A stretch of 64,000 bases of DNA from Longimycelium tulufanense (GTDB lineage: Bacteria > Actinomycetota > Actinomycetes > Mycobacteriales > Pseudonocardiaceae), in assembly GCF_014645795.1 (NCBI RefSeq), contig NZ_BMMK01000015.1:95476-159475 (forward strand), read 5' to 3'. Below, piece by piece: positions 1 to 8,583 of this stretch. Numbering within the stretch: the stretch's first letter is position 1; the number at the start of each line of letters is the position of its first letter. A program made the position numbers and the translations under genes. A model generated the notes under the pieces. It searched no databases, had not been told where the DNA came from, and saw only the letters and a program-made list of their open reading frames with translations.

Positions 1-1039
1 ACCACAACCGGGAGACCAGGAACGGTGGAGCCGAGCCCAGCGCCGCGATCCGGGCTCGCCACTCAGGGTCGCCGAGGTCCGGGGACGCCGCACAGACCGC
101 CTGAAGCCCGCGAACGTTCAGTGCCAGCACCACCGCGTCCGCGTCGATCGCCTCGCCGTTTGCGGTCCGTGCCTGGTAACGGCGTGGCCCGCTGTGCGTG
201 ACCGCGGAGACGACGGTGCCACTGCGGACAACCGCGCCGTTGTTCTCCAGATGACGACGCAACGGGTCCCACAACACCTGCCCGAACGGGCCGGCGGCGG
301 TGTCGAAGACCAACCCTTCGGCGGAACCGAAGAAATAGATGTGGAACATGGTGGCCAGCTCGGCGGCCGAGAGCTGTTCGGGCGGGACGAAGAAGCTCCG
401 GGAGAACACCGACAGCGCGAGGTGGCGCGCGGTGGCCGGGAACCTCAGTGCGCGCAGGTAGCTGTCGGCGTCAAGCCCGTCGAGCCTGTCGTAGACGCGG
501 GGAACCGCGACGTCCAGCAGCAGAAGGGCTGCCCGAGTGTCCACCCGGGCGAGGTCCTGCCAACGGAACGTTGGTGTGCGCAGGAGGAATCCCAGTGCGT
601 TCCACGGAGGAGTGCGCGGAACGCGGGAGAAGCTGTCGCGGTGGCCGTCGGCGTGCAGTAGGGGATAGTCCCGCAGATCGATCAAACCGGCCGCCGCGGG
701 ATCCGCACGGCGCAGCAGGCGACGCAGGTTGTAGTACTGACGGAAGAACGCGTGGAACCCGCGGGACATGGTGACAGTGCTGCCACTGGCAAGTCGCGTC
801 GACCAACTCCCGACACGTCCGCCCAGATAGGACTCGCGCTCGCACAGTACGACCTCGACGCCACGTTCGGCCAGGACGGTGGCCGCCGACAGACCGGCGA
901 TCCCGCCACCGGCCACAACGACCCGGGGCCGCCGGTCGAGATGCTCGGTGTCGGCACGCCCCTCGGGGCCGGGCAGATGCACCGCACGCCGATCCCGGCC
1001 CGGTCGGAGCGTCCCGCCGCGTCCGCGACACCACCTCAT
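1..1039 (-). CDS. crtU: CrtU-like carotene desaturase/FAD oxidoreductase (partial)
   Basis: FAD-dependent carotenoid desaturase of the CrtU type, which in other actinomycetes acts with CrtT to convert beta-carotene ends into aromatic rings (isorenieratene pathway). A dinucleotide-binding motif GGGIAGL lies near residue 46, followed by an ERESYLGGR flavin-fold segment and the motif GFHAFFRQYYNLR characteristic of this subfamily. I read it without a stop from ATG 1039 to the window edge, so the C-terminus is outside. The start overlaps the crtT stop by four bases (ATGA), which shows translational coupling. The first about 40 residues are Arg-rich and lie before the flavin fold, so a later start cannot be excluded. 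Family identity is firm; the exact product is inferred from gene order. Confidence 0.85.
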   Translation of the reverse strand, partial: MRWCRGRGGTLRPGRDRRAVHLPGPEGRADTEHLDRRPRVVVAGGGIAGLSAATVLAERGVEVVLCERESYLGGRVGSWSTRLASGSTVTMSRGFHAFFRQYYNLRRLLRRADPAAAGLIDLRDYPLLHADGHRDSFSRVPRTPPWNALGFLLRTPTFRWQDLARVDTRAALLLLDVAVPRVYDRLDGLDADSYLRALRFPATARHLALSVFSRSFFVPPEQLSAAELATMFHIYFFGSAEGLVFDTAAGPFGQVLWDPLRRHLENNGAVVRSGTVVSAVTHSGPRRYQARTANGEAIDADAVVLALNVRGLQAVCAASPDLGDPEWRARIAALGSAPPFLVSRLW

Positions 1040-1767
1040 CGCGTCACCTCCGGTTGTGGTTGGCACGCCACGAATGTGTGCACGATGCCCCGCTGCCACC
1101 CGGTCACCGGCGAGACGTCCACCGGGTCGAATCCACAGCCGAACAATCGATTTCGAAATGTCTGCACACCGTCGAAGCTGAGCACGCTCCGCCACAGGTA
1201 GACGAAGAGTCGAGGATCGCGCGCCACGACCGTTCCCAGCGGGACGATCACGGACCAGCACACCACAGTCCACACCAGACGGTGCCACCATGAGTCGCGG
1301 ACCGAATACTCGTGCACCACCAGCTGCCCGCCCGGCCGCAACATCCCGCGCAGCCGGCGCAATGCCCTGTCCGGATCGTCGAGGTTGCGCACCAGGTAGG
1401 CGGCAAAGATCACGTCGAACGGGGCGTCCATGTCGGCTTCGGCGAGCTGGCCGGCGCTGGCGTGTACGAACCGCACATTGTCCGGCCACGTCTTCGCCCG
1501 GGCGCGGGCCAGCATCCCCGCCGAAGCGTCCACCCCCACGATCTGGGCGGCCGGGGCCACCGCGAGTAGAGCCGCCGTGGAAGCTCCCGTACCGCAGCCC
1601 AGATCCAGGATCCGGAGCCCGGATCCGGGGCCGGTGCGGGCCCGCAAAGCCGACATCCTCAGGTGGCGGTGGTAGCCGGGGTTGGCCCCGACGAGAAGGT
1701 CGTAGCCGCGTGCCGCGGCGTCGAAGGCACCTGGTACCCAGGCCCGGGGGACCTTCGCCGCGGTCAC
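1036..1767 (-). CDS. crtT: CrtT-like SAM-dependent methyltransferase
   Basis: Class I SAM methyltransferase of about 243 residues. The SAM motif LDLGCGTGAS and the acidic GVDAS strand end are clear, with a UbiE-like later region (LRPGGQLVVHEY). CrtT sits between the lycopene cyclase and CrtU genes in streptomycete carotenoid clusters and has been implicated in aromatic-ring carotenoid formation. The chosen GTG start at 1767 overlaps the crtYd stop (GTGA); a longer reading frame begins upstream, but that part overlaps crtYd and looks non-coding. The family assignment is strong; the precise methylation step is not shown by sequence. Confidence 0.82.
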   Translation of the reverse strand: MTAAKVPRAWVPGAFDAAARGYDLLVGANPGYHRHLRMSALRARTGPGSGLRILDLGCGTGASTAALLAVAPAAQIVGVDASAGMLARARAKTWPDNVRFVHASAGQLAEADMDAPFDVIFAAYLVRNLDDPDRALRRLRGMLRPGGQLVVHEYSVRDSWWHRLVWTVVCWSVIVPLGTVVARDPRLFVYLWRSVLSFDGVQTFRNRLFGCGFDPVDVSPVTGWQRGIVHTFVACQPQPEVTR

Positions 1768-2081
1768 CGTGCGTCCTCCCGGATCCGGGAGGCTTCCCAC
1801 AACACCAGCGTGGCGGTGACCATCGCGAAGCTGAACAGGAAGTCCTCCACCGGGATGTCCCAGGGGGCGCGGACACCGAGGATGGCCCAGTCGGCATACT
1901 GGACGATCGGCGCGCTCAGCTTCGTCAGCCACCCGTCGACCGGGACCTGGAAGGCGAACACGATGCCGAGGCTGAGCCAGTAGGCCCGCCGGCGGAACAA
2001 CCCGGTGCGCAGGACCAGCAGCTCGAGCAGCACGACCAGCACCGCGACGACGATTGCGGCAATGAGGTACTCCGGGCTCAT
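1764..2081 (-). CDS. crtYd: Lycopene cyclase subunit CrtYd
   Basis: Small integral membrane protein (105 residues), one half of the heterodimeric CrtYc/CrtYd lycopene cyclase found in actinobacteria. It has an N-terminal hydrophobic helix, then the conserved stretches VFAFQVPVDGWLT and PWDIPVEDFLFSF typical of this cyclase domain. The partner lies immediately upstream with an ATGA overlap at 2078-2081, and crtT follows with a GTGA overlap, so three genes are coupled. It should act in the cytoplasmic membrane on the psi-ends of lycopene. Product regiochemistry (beta or epsilon rings) cannot be read from the sequence. Confidence 0.85.
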   Translation of the reverse strand: MSPEYLIAAIVVAVLVVLLELLVLRTGLFRRRAYWLSLGIVFAFQVPVDGWLTKLSAPIVQYADWAILGVRAPWDIPVEDFLFSFAMVTATLVLWEASRIREDAR

Positions 2082-2434
2082 GACGTTCCGCCCACGCCGA
2101 AGCCGGTCAGCGGTTGCGGACGCCGGTCGAACAGGCCACTGACAGCCTCGTAGGTCAGCAACGCGCATAGCGGGATGACCACGAAGAAGACCAGCTCCTC
2201 CACGGGGAGACCACCGGGGAGGGTGACACCGGTGACGAACTGTGGGTTGAAACCCCAGTGGCCGCGGACGAAGCCGATGAGGTCCCACGCCAGGAAGACA
2301 CCGATCACCGGAAGCAACGTTCGCGCCAGGCGCTCGGGACGCCGGTAGACGCCCGCACCCAAGAACTCCAGCGGCAGGGTGATCAGGACGCAGCCCGCCA
2401 TCAGCCACAGGTACTCGAAACCGTCGCTGCCCAC
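2078..2434 (-). CDS. crtYc: Lycopene cyclase subunit CrtYc
   Basis: The other half of the heterodimeric lycopene cyclase (118 residues). The segment YLWLMAGCVLITLPLEF followed by GAGVYRRPERL is typical of CrtYc, and the PVEELVFFVVIPL motif is the counterpart of PVEDFLF in CrtYd. I chose GTG 2434 because GGAGG lies five bases upstream and the conserved sequence starts just after it; the frame stays open to an ATG at 2512, but the extra 26 residues do not look conserved. It is the first recognisable gene of the crtYc-Yd-T-U operon here; crtE, crtI and crtB are not in the window. Confidence 0.83.
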   Translation of the reverse strand: MGSDGFEYLWLMAGCVLITLPLEFLGAGVYRRPERLARTLLPVIGVFLAWDLIGFVRGHWGFNPQFVTGVTLPGGLPVEELVFFVVIPLCALLTYEAVSGLFDRRPQPLTGFGVGGTS

Positions 2435-2548
2435 GAACGCCTCCCTCGGCTCGACGACCTGGAACACGCCCGCGGCCCAGCTTTCCCCACCGCTCCGACC
2501 GACGCACGACAAGTCCCACGGCGGGAGGTATGAGCCGGCCCGACCCGG

Positions 2549-2845
2549 TCAACCAGGTGTCGTCGAGTGTGTCGGGATGAACGGTCGTGGCGTTGCGGCC
2601 TGCTCGGCGTAGGTCGCACGCACAGCGGCCAACGCGGTGTCGACGTCGACGCCGAGCCCCCGCGCCCGGCCCGCGAAATCGTGCGTGGCCCCGGTAAGGG
2701 GATCGGGCTGGCCCAGCGTCTCGGACGCGGCGGCGCGGGTTCCCCAGCAACGAGCAGTGTGCAGCACGCCGGTGGTCGCCAGCTCGCAAGACGCCCGCGC
2801 CACGGCGCCGGGGGCGAGGCCGAGGTCGCGTGCGAGCGGACAGTT
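2549..2845 (-). pseudogene. Unassigned coding-like fragment upstream of crtYc
   Basis: A minus-strand frame with strong G/C third positions runs to a stop at 2549. It reads like the C-terminal end of a soluble protein (segments DFAGRARGLGVDVD and RATYAEQAATPRPF). No convincing start or ribosome-binding site is visible and the 5' side runs into AT-richer sequence. I do not recognise the family. It may be the tail of a decayed gene of the carotenoid operon. Confidence 0.3.
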
Positions 2846-3253
2846 CGTGGGATCTTCTGTGCCTATAGTTTCAGTGATGACAAGAATAACCTTCTTCGGC
2901 GCAGCGGCTCGAGACCAAGCAGAACAAGGACAACAAAGGCCGCCGCAACGTGCGGTTCTGCGGATGGTCTACGGAAGCGCGGGCGGGTCACAGGTCTTGT
3001 GGGCCAGTCGGGCTGGACGCAGGGTACCGCCGTGCTCGAACTCGAAATTGGGGATCTCGAATGCTTCGTAACTTTCCGAATTCACTCGTTCAGTCTAGTC
3101 CCGAAGATCGTTCTCCCCATCGATCCTGTCCTCGCACGACATGATTCGGCAGTTCACACTTTGAGCGGAGCCCGTCCGTTTCTGTCACCCGGGCAGGGGA
3201 TCACCGACACAACCCGACACATGCTCGGGGCGCTGAGGGGGTAAGACTGGATC
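2846..3253. other. Intergenic region, no gene recognised
   Basis: About 400 bases between the carotenoid operon and the PepSY lipoprotein gene. Base composition is lower in GC than the flanks and no frame shows sustained coding bias or a recognisable motif. It probably holds the promoter of the gene at 3254, but I cannot define its elements. Confidence 0.4.
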
Positions 3254-3829
3254 ATGAGGAAGGGAACCCGTGCGAGCCTGTTGATCGTCGCCGCCGTGGC
3301 CACCGTTGCCACCGCGTGCGACCGAGGCGGGACGCCGCCCGCCGGGCAGGACCAGCCACCCCCACCCACCGTCACCACGACCACCCCGGAGACGAGGACC
3401 CGCGGGCAGGACGACGGAGCCGTCGAGGTCGCGCGGGCGCTCCGCACAGCCGCCGGCGCCCTCCCCAACGGCCGGGCGTTCGACCTGGAGCAGGAAACCC
3501 GGAACGGCGAGCGGGTCTGGGAGGTCAAGGTCGCCTCCGAGGGCCGTGAGTTCACCCTCGACGTCTCGGCCGACGGCACCCAGGTGGTGTCCCGGGACGA
3601 GGACAACGACCCCGACGACGATGTGCAGAAGGTCGCCCAGACCCAGGTCGACGCCGCCACCGCGGCGGAGTCCGCCGCCGAGCGGGAACGTGGCCGGGTG
3701 ACCGATGTCGACCTCGACACCCTCGGCGACGGAACCCTGGTGTGGGAGGTCGACCTCGTCCGGCAGGACGGCGCCCGAATCGAGGTCAAGATCGACGCCC
3801 GCACCGGCGACGTCACGCAGAACCGTTAG
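3254..3829 (+). CDS. PepSY-domain lipoprotein
   Basis: Exported lipoprotein of 191 residues. A basic N-terminus and hydrophobic core end in the lipobox-like VATAC, giving a predicted lipidated Cys22. A Pro/Thr-rich linker follows (about residues 27-48), then two PepSY-like units, about 52-115 and 122-191, each with the pattern VWEV followed by an acidic strand (VKVASEGREFTLDVS; VDLVRQDGARIEVKID). PepSY domains are usually extracytoplasmic and thought to modulate peptidases or sense envelope state. No linked kinase or peptidase gene is adjacent, so its partner is unknown. A hairpin follows the stop. Confidence 0.85.
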   Translation: MRKGTRASLLIVAAVATVATACDRGGTPPAGQDQPPPPTVTTTTPETRTRGQDDGAVEVARALRTAAGALPNGRAFDLEQETRNGERVWEVKVASEGREFTLDVSADGTQVVSRDEDNDPDDDVQKVAQTQVDAATAAESAAERERGRVTDVDLDTLGDGTLVWEVDLVRQDGARIEVKIDARTGDVTQNR

Positions 3830-3841
3830 CAGCCGGCACGA

Positions 3842-3887
3842 GGGACGAGCCGGGGTCAACCCGCGCGTTGCACCCGCGGCTCGTCCC
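3842..3887. terminator. Inverted repeat / putative terminator
   Basis: GGGACGAGCCG (3842-3852) and CGGCTCGTCCC (3877-3887) form an 11-bp perfect stem with a 24-base loop, 13 bases after the PepSY lipoprotein stop and overlapping the end of the convergent ABC-F relic. No T-tract, as is common in high-GC actinomycetes. Confidence 0.5.
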
Positions 3888-4170
3888 AGACCGGAGCCTC
3901 CGTCTCCATCACGCGCCCGTCGGACCGGAACAGCAGGTAGCGGTCACCGAAAACAACTCCAGGTCGAACGCCTCGGTCAGCCCGATCAACCGGAGCTGAC
4001 CAGCAGCACGCCCTTGCCGGTGCGGACGGGCTGCCCTCCAGCCAACGCTTGCCCGGGACGTAGAGGTAGTTGTCCGGCTCGTCGAGCAGCAGGACCTGCT
4101 CGGGGCCACGCAGCGACGCCTCCAGGACGAGCCGTTTCTGCTCACCGCCGGACAGCGTGGTCACCCCGGG
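3856..4170 (-). pseudogene. ABC-F ATPase C-terminal relic
   Basis: Remnant of an ABC-F family ATPase (ribosome-associated or resistance type). The signature TTLSGGEQKRLVLEASLRGP and a Walker B segment LLLDEPDNYLYVPGKRWLEG are in frame, but the next part is scrambled and the usual SHDRELL region is missing; the ending FRSDGRVMETEAPVWDEPRV matches the ABC-F tail. The N-terminal cassette is absent. The usual LDVPGKRW is LYVPGKRW. This is a decayed fragment with at least one frame disruption near 4020, not a working gene. Confidence 0.7.
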
Positions 4171-4613
4171 CCCGGTCGTAAGGCACGCCGTGCCGCTAGG
4201 ACACAAGCACGCATCAAGAAGCATCCCGGCGTCCCCTGATGTGGTCCGCCAGCTGCACGAAAGGAAGCATCCCAACTCGCCGGTAACGCCGCTGGCGACC
4301 GGCATCAATGCAGGCGGCCCAGTGGGTTCCGGCCAGGTGAACTCGCTGGTAAGTTCCGCGGCCTAGCCGCGGCCATGTTCCACCGGTCGAAGCAACCAGT
4401 TCGCCTGGTGGGGCCACGACGGACGGCGGGTGGGGACCACCGTCACGCCCGACCTTCCCGCGGCGCCGGCACGGGCACGCACGCGCCACCCGCGTCGGGC
4501 GAACACGACCCTGGTCAATGGTGACGCGATGCGAAAAGTGGCAGTGGCTGGACGTGGTGCCCACGACCACCGGTACGGCAAACAGGACACCCTTCGAGCT
4601 GGTGCATCGTGCT
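4171..4613. other. Intergenic region before PucR regulator
   Basis: No gene recognised between the ABC-F relic and the PucR gene. The downstream regulator frame is open back to 4518, but residues before 4614 carry no family similarity that I can see. Confidence 0.35.
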
Positions 4614-5828
4614 ATGACTTCGCAACTGCAGTGTGACGACATGGCCAGGTTCGCGGCGGCGCTGCAGGACCGGCTGCCCGAGCTGTCCGGACGGCTGACC
4701 GACCGCATCCTGAGCGAGGTCGAGTTCTACCGGACCGGCGACATCGTGGCCGCCGACGACCTGCACGCGTCGGTCCGGGCCAACCTGGGGCTGGCCATCG
4801 ACCACCTCGGCGAGACCCGGCCTCCGGACCTGACCCGACCCGCCGAGACCGGCCGGTTGCGGGCCCGGCAGGGCGCGCCGCTGACCGAGGTCGTGCGCGC
4901 CTTCCGCATCGGCTTCTCGTTCCTGTGGAGCGAGCTGGCTGGGGAGGCGGCCCGGGTCGGGGGAGCCCCGGAGACGCTCGCCTCGGCCGCCAGCGTCGTC
5001 TGGTGGCTGTGCGACCTGCACAGCGAGGCGCTGAGCACCGCCTACCGGGCCGCCGCCACCGAGCGTGTGCTGCAGCAGGAACAGGAACGCTCGGCACTGG
5101 TCGAGCTGCTGTTCACCGGGCGCATCACCGATACCGCAACGCTCTGGGAGATCGCCCGCTTGCTGCGGTTGCCCTACGAGGGCACCTTCGTGGCGGTCGC
5201 CGCCGAGCCCGCCGGGATTCGGCAGGACGCGTTGCCCCGCCTGGAGTCGATGCTGCGCGCCCACGACATCACCTCCGCGTGGCGGTGGTTTCCCGACGTG
5301 CAGCTCGGCTTGCTGTCCCTGCGCGGCCCCGACCTGCGGGCCGCGATCCCGTTGCTGAAACGGTCCACGGCCGACCGTATCGGGCTCAGCCCGATCTTCC
5401 GTGCCCTGCGCGAGACCGTGCAGGCGGTGCACTACGCGCGGGTGGCGATGGCCAGCGTCCCCGGGGGGCAGCCGCAGGTCGCAGAGTTCGACGCCACGCC
5501 ATTGGCCACCCTCACCGCGGCGGCCCCGGACGCGGCGCAACGACTGGCCCAGGTGGTGCTCGGCCCGTTGCTGGAGCTGCCCGACCACGACCGGGCCAGC
5601 CTGCTCAACACTCTCCAGGCGTGGATGGACACCGGGGGCTCGGCCACCGAGACCGCGCACCGGCTCTACTGCCACCCCAACACGGTGCGCTATCGGTTGC
5701 GGCGCATCGAGAGGGAGACCGGACGTCCCCTGGAACGGCCGACCGCCGTCGCCGAGCTTGCGGCGGCGCTGCACGCGCTACGGCTGTTCCCGGGGCTGGT
5801 CGGCGAGCCGGGTGGTCGGCACGCCTGA
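4614..5828 (+). CDS. PucR/CdaR-type transcriptional regulator
   Basis: Predicted DNA-binding regulator of about 404 residues. The N-terminal part (DRLPELSGRLTDRILSEVEF) is the helical RsbRD-like sensor seen in many actinobacterial PucR proteins, a GGDEF-like central domain follows, and the C-terminus holds the PucR helix-turn-helix (AWMDTGGSATETAHRLYCHP, then NTVRYRLRRIE). No strong ribosome-binding site marks the start; ATG 4614 was chosen because conserved sequence begins soon after, but 4518 or 4641 are possible. A second member of the family at 39099-40400 faces the mce operon. The target may be the substrate-binding lipoprotein gene downstream, an inference from proximity only. Confidence 0.8.
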   Translation: MTSQLQCDDMARFAAALQDRLPELSGRLTDRILSEVEFYRTGDIVAADDLHASVRANLGLAIDHLGETRPPDLTRPAETGRLRARQGAPLTEVVRAFRIGFSFLWSELAGEAARVGGAPETLASAASVVWWLCDLHSEALSTAYRAAATERVLQQEQERSALVELLFTGRITDTATLWEIARLLRLPYEGTFVAVAAEPAGIRQDALPRLESMLRAHDITSAWRWFPDVQLGLLSLRGPDLRAAIPLLKRSTADRIGLSPIFRALRETVQAVHYARVAMASVPGGQPQVAEFDATPLATLTAAAPDAAQRLAQVVLGPLLELPDHDRASLLNTLQAWMDTGGSATETAHRLYCHPNTVRYRLRRIERETGRPLERPTAVAELAAALHALRLFPGLVGEPGGRHA

Positions 5829-5987
5829 GCGTGCCGGGGATATTGTCCGCACGGACAACGGTGGCGACGCGATCTTGTCGCCGTATCCATCGCCCGGAGC
5901 CCGTCCGAACCAGACGATTTGGTCCTGTCGGCGGTACCACGCCGCGCCCCAGGCTTTCGTGCGAGGTTCGGAGGTGAGACGTCCGTG

Positions 5988-6947
5988 GTGTCCCGCCGGG
6001 CGTTGATGAAGGCGGCGATGGCCCTCGGGGCCGCGGCAACGGTGGGCGGGTGCGGTGAGGGTGAACCCGCGGCCTCCGGCGAGCGGTTGGAGCGGACTAA
6101 GCTCAAGGTCGGGGTCGTTCCGGTGATCGCGGTGGTGCCGATGTACCTCGCGGTGAGCGAGGGCCTCTTCGCCACCGAAGGGCTGGAGGTCGAGCTGCTG
6201 CCCATGGATGGTGGCGCCGACGCCCTCAAGCCGCTGACCCAGGGAGGTCTCGACCTCGCCTTCGTCAACTACGTCAGCGCGTTCCAGGCATACAGCAAGG
6301 GCGCCCCACTGCGGATCGTCGCCGACGCCTACCAGGCGCTGCCGAACCTCGCGCCCGTGGTGGTCCTGCCGAACTCCCAGATCCGGGGACCGGCCGAGCT
6401 GGCGGGTAAGCGGATCGCGGTCAACCAACTGAACAACATCGGCACCCTGACCATCCAGTCGCTGCTGCGGATCTACGACGTCGACGACCGCGACGTGCGC
6501 TTCGTCGAGGTGCCCTTCCCGCAGATGCCCGGGGCGATGGTGAAGCGCGTGGTGGACGCGGCCTGGCTACCGGAACCGTTCCTGACCGGCGCGCGGATGA
6601 AGCTCGGCGTGATCCCGATCCTGGACCCGGGTAGCGGTCCCACCGAGGGCATGCCGATCGTCGGCTACATCAGCGGTGAGGAGTTCGTCAAGGACAACCC
6701 TCGCACCCTGGTGGCGTTCCGACGCGCGCTCATGCGGGCCGGGCAGGTGGCCAACGAGAAGCGCGTCAAGGTCGAAGAGGCGATGCAGCAACGCATCAAC
6801 ATCGACGAGGACATCACGCGTCTGATGAAGATCGGCGAGTTTCCCCTGTCAACGAGCGTGACCCGGCTCCAGCGCGTCGCCGACCTCATGCGGGACTTCG
6901 GGATGCTCAAGACACGCCTCGACGTTACGCCGATGGTCGCGGCCTGA
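5988..6947 (+). CDS. SsuA/NMT1-like ABC substrate-binding lipoprotein
   Basis: Periplasmic-binding-fold lipoprotein of about 319 residues. The N-terminus has a twin-arginine-like RR followed by a hydrophobic core and a VGGC lipobox. The fold begins LKVGVVPVIAVVPMYLAVSE, then GLFATEGLEVELLP, typical of the sulfonate/nitrate/thiamine-precursor (SsuA/TauA/NMT1) group. A GTG start near 5988 follows GGAGG at suitable distance. No permease or ATPase gene adjoins it, so it is an orphan binding protein that must share a transporter encoded elsewhere or have a sensory role. The ligand cannot be deduced. The PucR gene just upstream may regulate it. Confidence 0.8.
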   Translation: MSRRALMKAAMALGAAATVGGCGEGEPAASGERLERTKLKVGVVPVIAVVPMYLAVSEGLFATEGLEVELLPMDGGADALKPLTQGGLDLAFVNYVSAFQAYSKGAPLRIVADAYQALPNLAPVVVLPNSQIRGPAELAGKRIAVNQLNNIGTLTIQSLLRIYDVDDRDVRFVEVPFPQMPGAMVKRVVDAAWLPEPFLTGARMKLGVIPILDPGSGPTEGMPIVGYISGEEFVKDNPRTLVAFRRALMRAGQVANEKRVKVEEAMQQRINIDEDITRLMKIGEFPLSTSVTRLQRVADLMRDFGMLKTRLDVTPMVAA

Positions 6948-6958
6948 GAGGGCAGGCC
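6941..6958. terminator. Small hairpin at end of binding-protein gene
   Basis: GGCCTG (6941-6946) and CAGGCC (6953-6958) form a 6-bp stem overlapping the stop codon of the binding-protein gene. Weak, no T-run. Confidence 0.3.
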
Positions 6959-7249
6959 CGGACAGCCAGCCAACGCAGCAATACCGGTACCGTACGGCGA
7001 GCGAGGTCGGGCACGTCCACGGCCCCGCTCCTTGCTGCTGAATGACTTCGCGATCGACTCGATCGACCATTCCAGTTGCCGCCAAGAGGGAATTCCCCAG
7101 CGCGCCAGTGGGTTTCGTGAACAAGGAATATCGCTCGAACACCTCAGCCGGCGGGTGAGGACCTGCTGCGCGCAGACGCGCGGCTTGTCGCGGCGGTGGA
7201 CGGCAAGCGCCGTTCCGTGAGGTCCTCGCACGACAAGAAGGCGTCACCG

Positions 7250-7440
7250 ATGCGACACAGACGAACAGGAGTCGGCGGCCTGCTCGCCCGCGTGATGACC
7301 GTGCTGATGGCGCTCGTGCTGCCGTGGAGCGCCGCGGTGCCGGCGGCGGCCGATCCGCCGCAGCCGCCCGAGTTTCGGGTTGCGGTGTTCTGGCCGCCAC
7401 CCATCACCGGGTTCGTGGTGCGTGGCGGCGGCGGGCTCCC
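7250..7440 (+). pseudogene. 5' fragment of a secreted-protein gene
   Basis: ATG 7250 follows an AAGAAGG ribosome-binding site and starts a clear Sec signal peptide (basic start, core VMTVLMALVLPWSAAVPAAA) followed by a Pro-rich mature start (DPPQPPEFRVAVFWPPP). At about 7440 the sequence switches, in a different frame, to TnpB homology. The original protein is therefore truncated after about 60 residues, apparently by insertion or deletion involving the mobile element. The original function is not recognisable. Confidence 0.55.
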
Positions 7441-8369
7441 GCCCACCGCGCGTCCTGTCGGCGACGGTGCGGTTCGAGCGGGGTCGCTGGTTCGTGTCCT
7501 TCCAGGTCGAGGTCCAACGCGCCGACCCTGTCCCGGCACGTCCGGGCGAGTCGGTGGGTGTGGACCTGGGCATTTCCCACCTTGCGGTGCTCTCCACACC
7601 GGTGCCCGACGTGACCGACGAGAACGGGTTCGTCGCGAACCCGCGACACCTGGACGCCGCGCAGAAGCGGCTGCGTCGCGCCAGCCGGCGGGTATCCCGC
7701 CGCTGTGGCCCGGACACACGCACCGGACGAAAGCCGTCGAACCGGTGGCGCAAGGCCAACCACGACCGCAACCGACTCCTGCACCGGGTGGCGAACCTGC
7801 GTCGGGACGGCCTGCACAAGCTCACCACCGCGTTGACGTCCCGGTTCGGCACGGTCGTGGTCGAGGACCTGAACGTATCCGGGATGCTCAAGAACCGGCG
7901 CTTGGCGCGACACCTCGCCGACGCGGGTTTCGGCGAGGTCAGGCGTCAGCTCGACTACAAAACCCGGTGGCGTGGTGGCCGACTTCACGTGGCCGACCGC
8001 TGGTTTCCTTCCTCGAAAATGTGTTCGGGCTGCGGCGCGGTGAAAGCCAAGCTGCCGCTGCGAGTCCGTGCCTTCCACTGCGAACAGTGCGACCTGGTCC
8101 TGGACCGGGACGTCAACGCCGCATGCAACCTCGCCCGCCTCGTGCAGGTGGGCGGGTCGGGTACCGGAGTGGCCGCAGACCCGGACACGCAAGTGTCGAA
8201 CGGACGACGGAGCCGACGTAAGACCCCGCCATGCGGGGCAGACGGCGTTGACGCGTCCACCCCGCAGCGCGTCAGCGCATCAGACGGGGACCATCCACTG
8301 GTAACGGTGGACTGTGGAGCGGGTGTACTTACTCACGCGCACTCAATCCGCAACGGCTCGGTGGAGTAG
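7441..8369 (+). mobile_element. tnpB: 5'-truncated TnpB (IS200/IS605-type OrfB)
   Basis: RuvC-like RNA-guided nuclease of the TnpB family. Homology starts at RVLSATVRFERGRWFVSFQ; the N-terminal about 150 residues (wedge/recognition lobe) are missing. The RuvC residues are present: Asp in VGVDLGI (codon 7563), Glu in VVVEDLN, and the last Asp in LDRDVNAACN. The zinc ribbon CSGCG and CEQC is intact. No TnpA transposase gene adjoins. The open frame extends back to 7380, but the start there belongs to the foreign junction. The 3' end plus about 8200-8400 would be expected to hold the guide (omega/reRNA) region, as in other TnpB loci; I cannot delimit it. Probably non-functional because of the truncation. 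Confidence 0.8.
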
Positions 8370-8583
8370 GCCCGGAACAATCCGGCAGGAACACCATCCG
8401 ACATCCTCCACAACGTGGCGGAGTAGCGGGCGCCTGCCTTGCTGTTCCGCCACGTCCCATAACGCCCAAGCGCCGACACGAGAGCGTCTGATCGGGCACA
8501 GAGCTCACTCTTCCGAGGGAAGACCTCGGCGTGTTCCAGCGACGGTCCGCAGGGATGAGTGGCATTCGAGTTATCCCTGGCTC

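Noticed and set aside
4515..5774. Minus-strand frame of 419 codons over the PucR gene
   Set aside because: Gln/Gly/Arg-rich antisense translation without any domain; plus strand has the PucR helix-turn-helix.
7380..7440. Start of TnpB at the first ATG of its open frame
   Set aside because: The first 20 codons match neither TnpB nor a sensible N-terminus; they belong to the interrupted neighbouring gene read in another frame.
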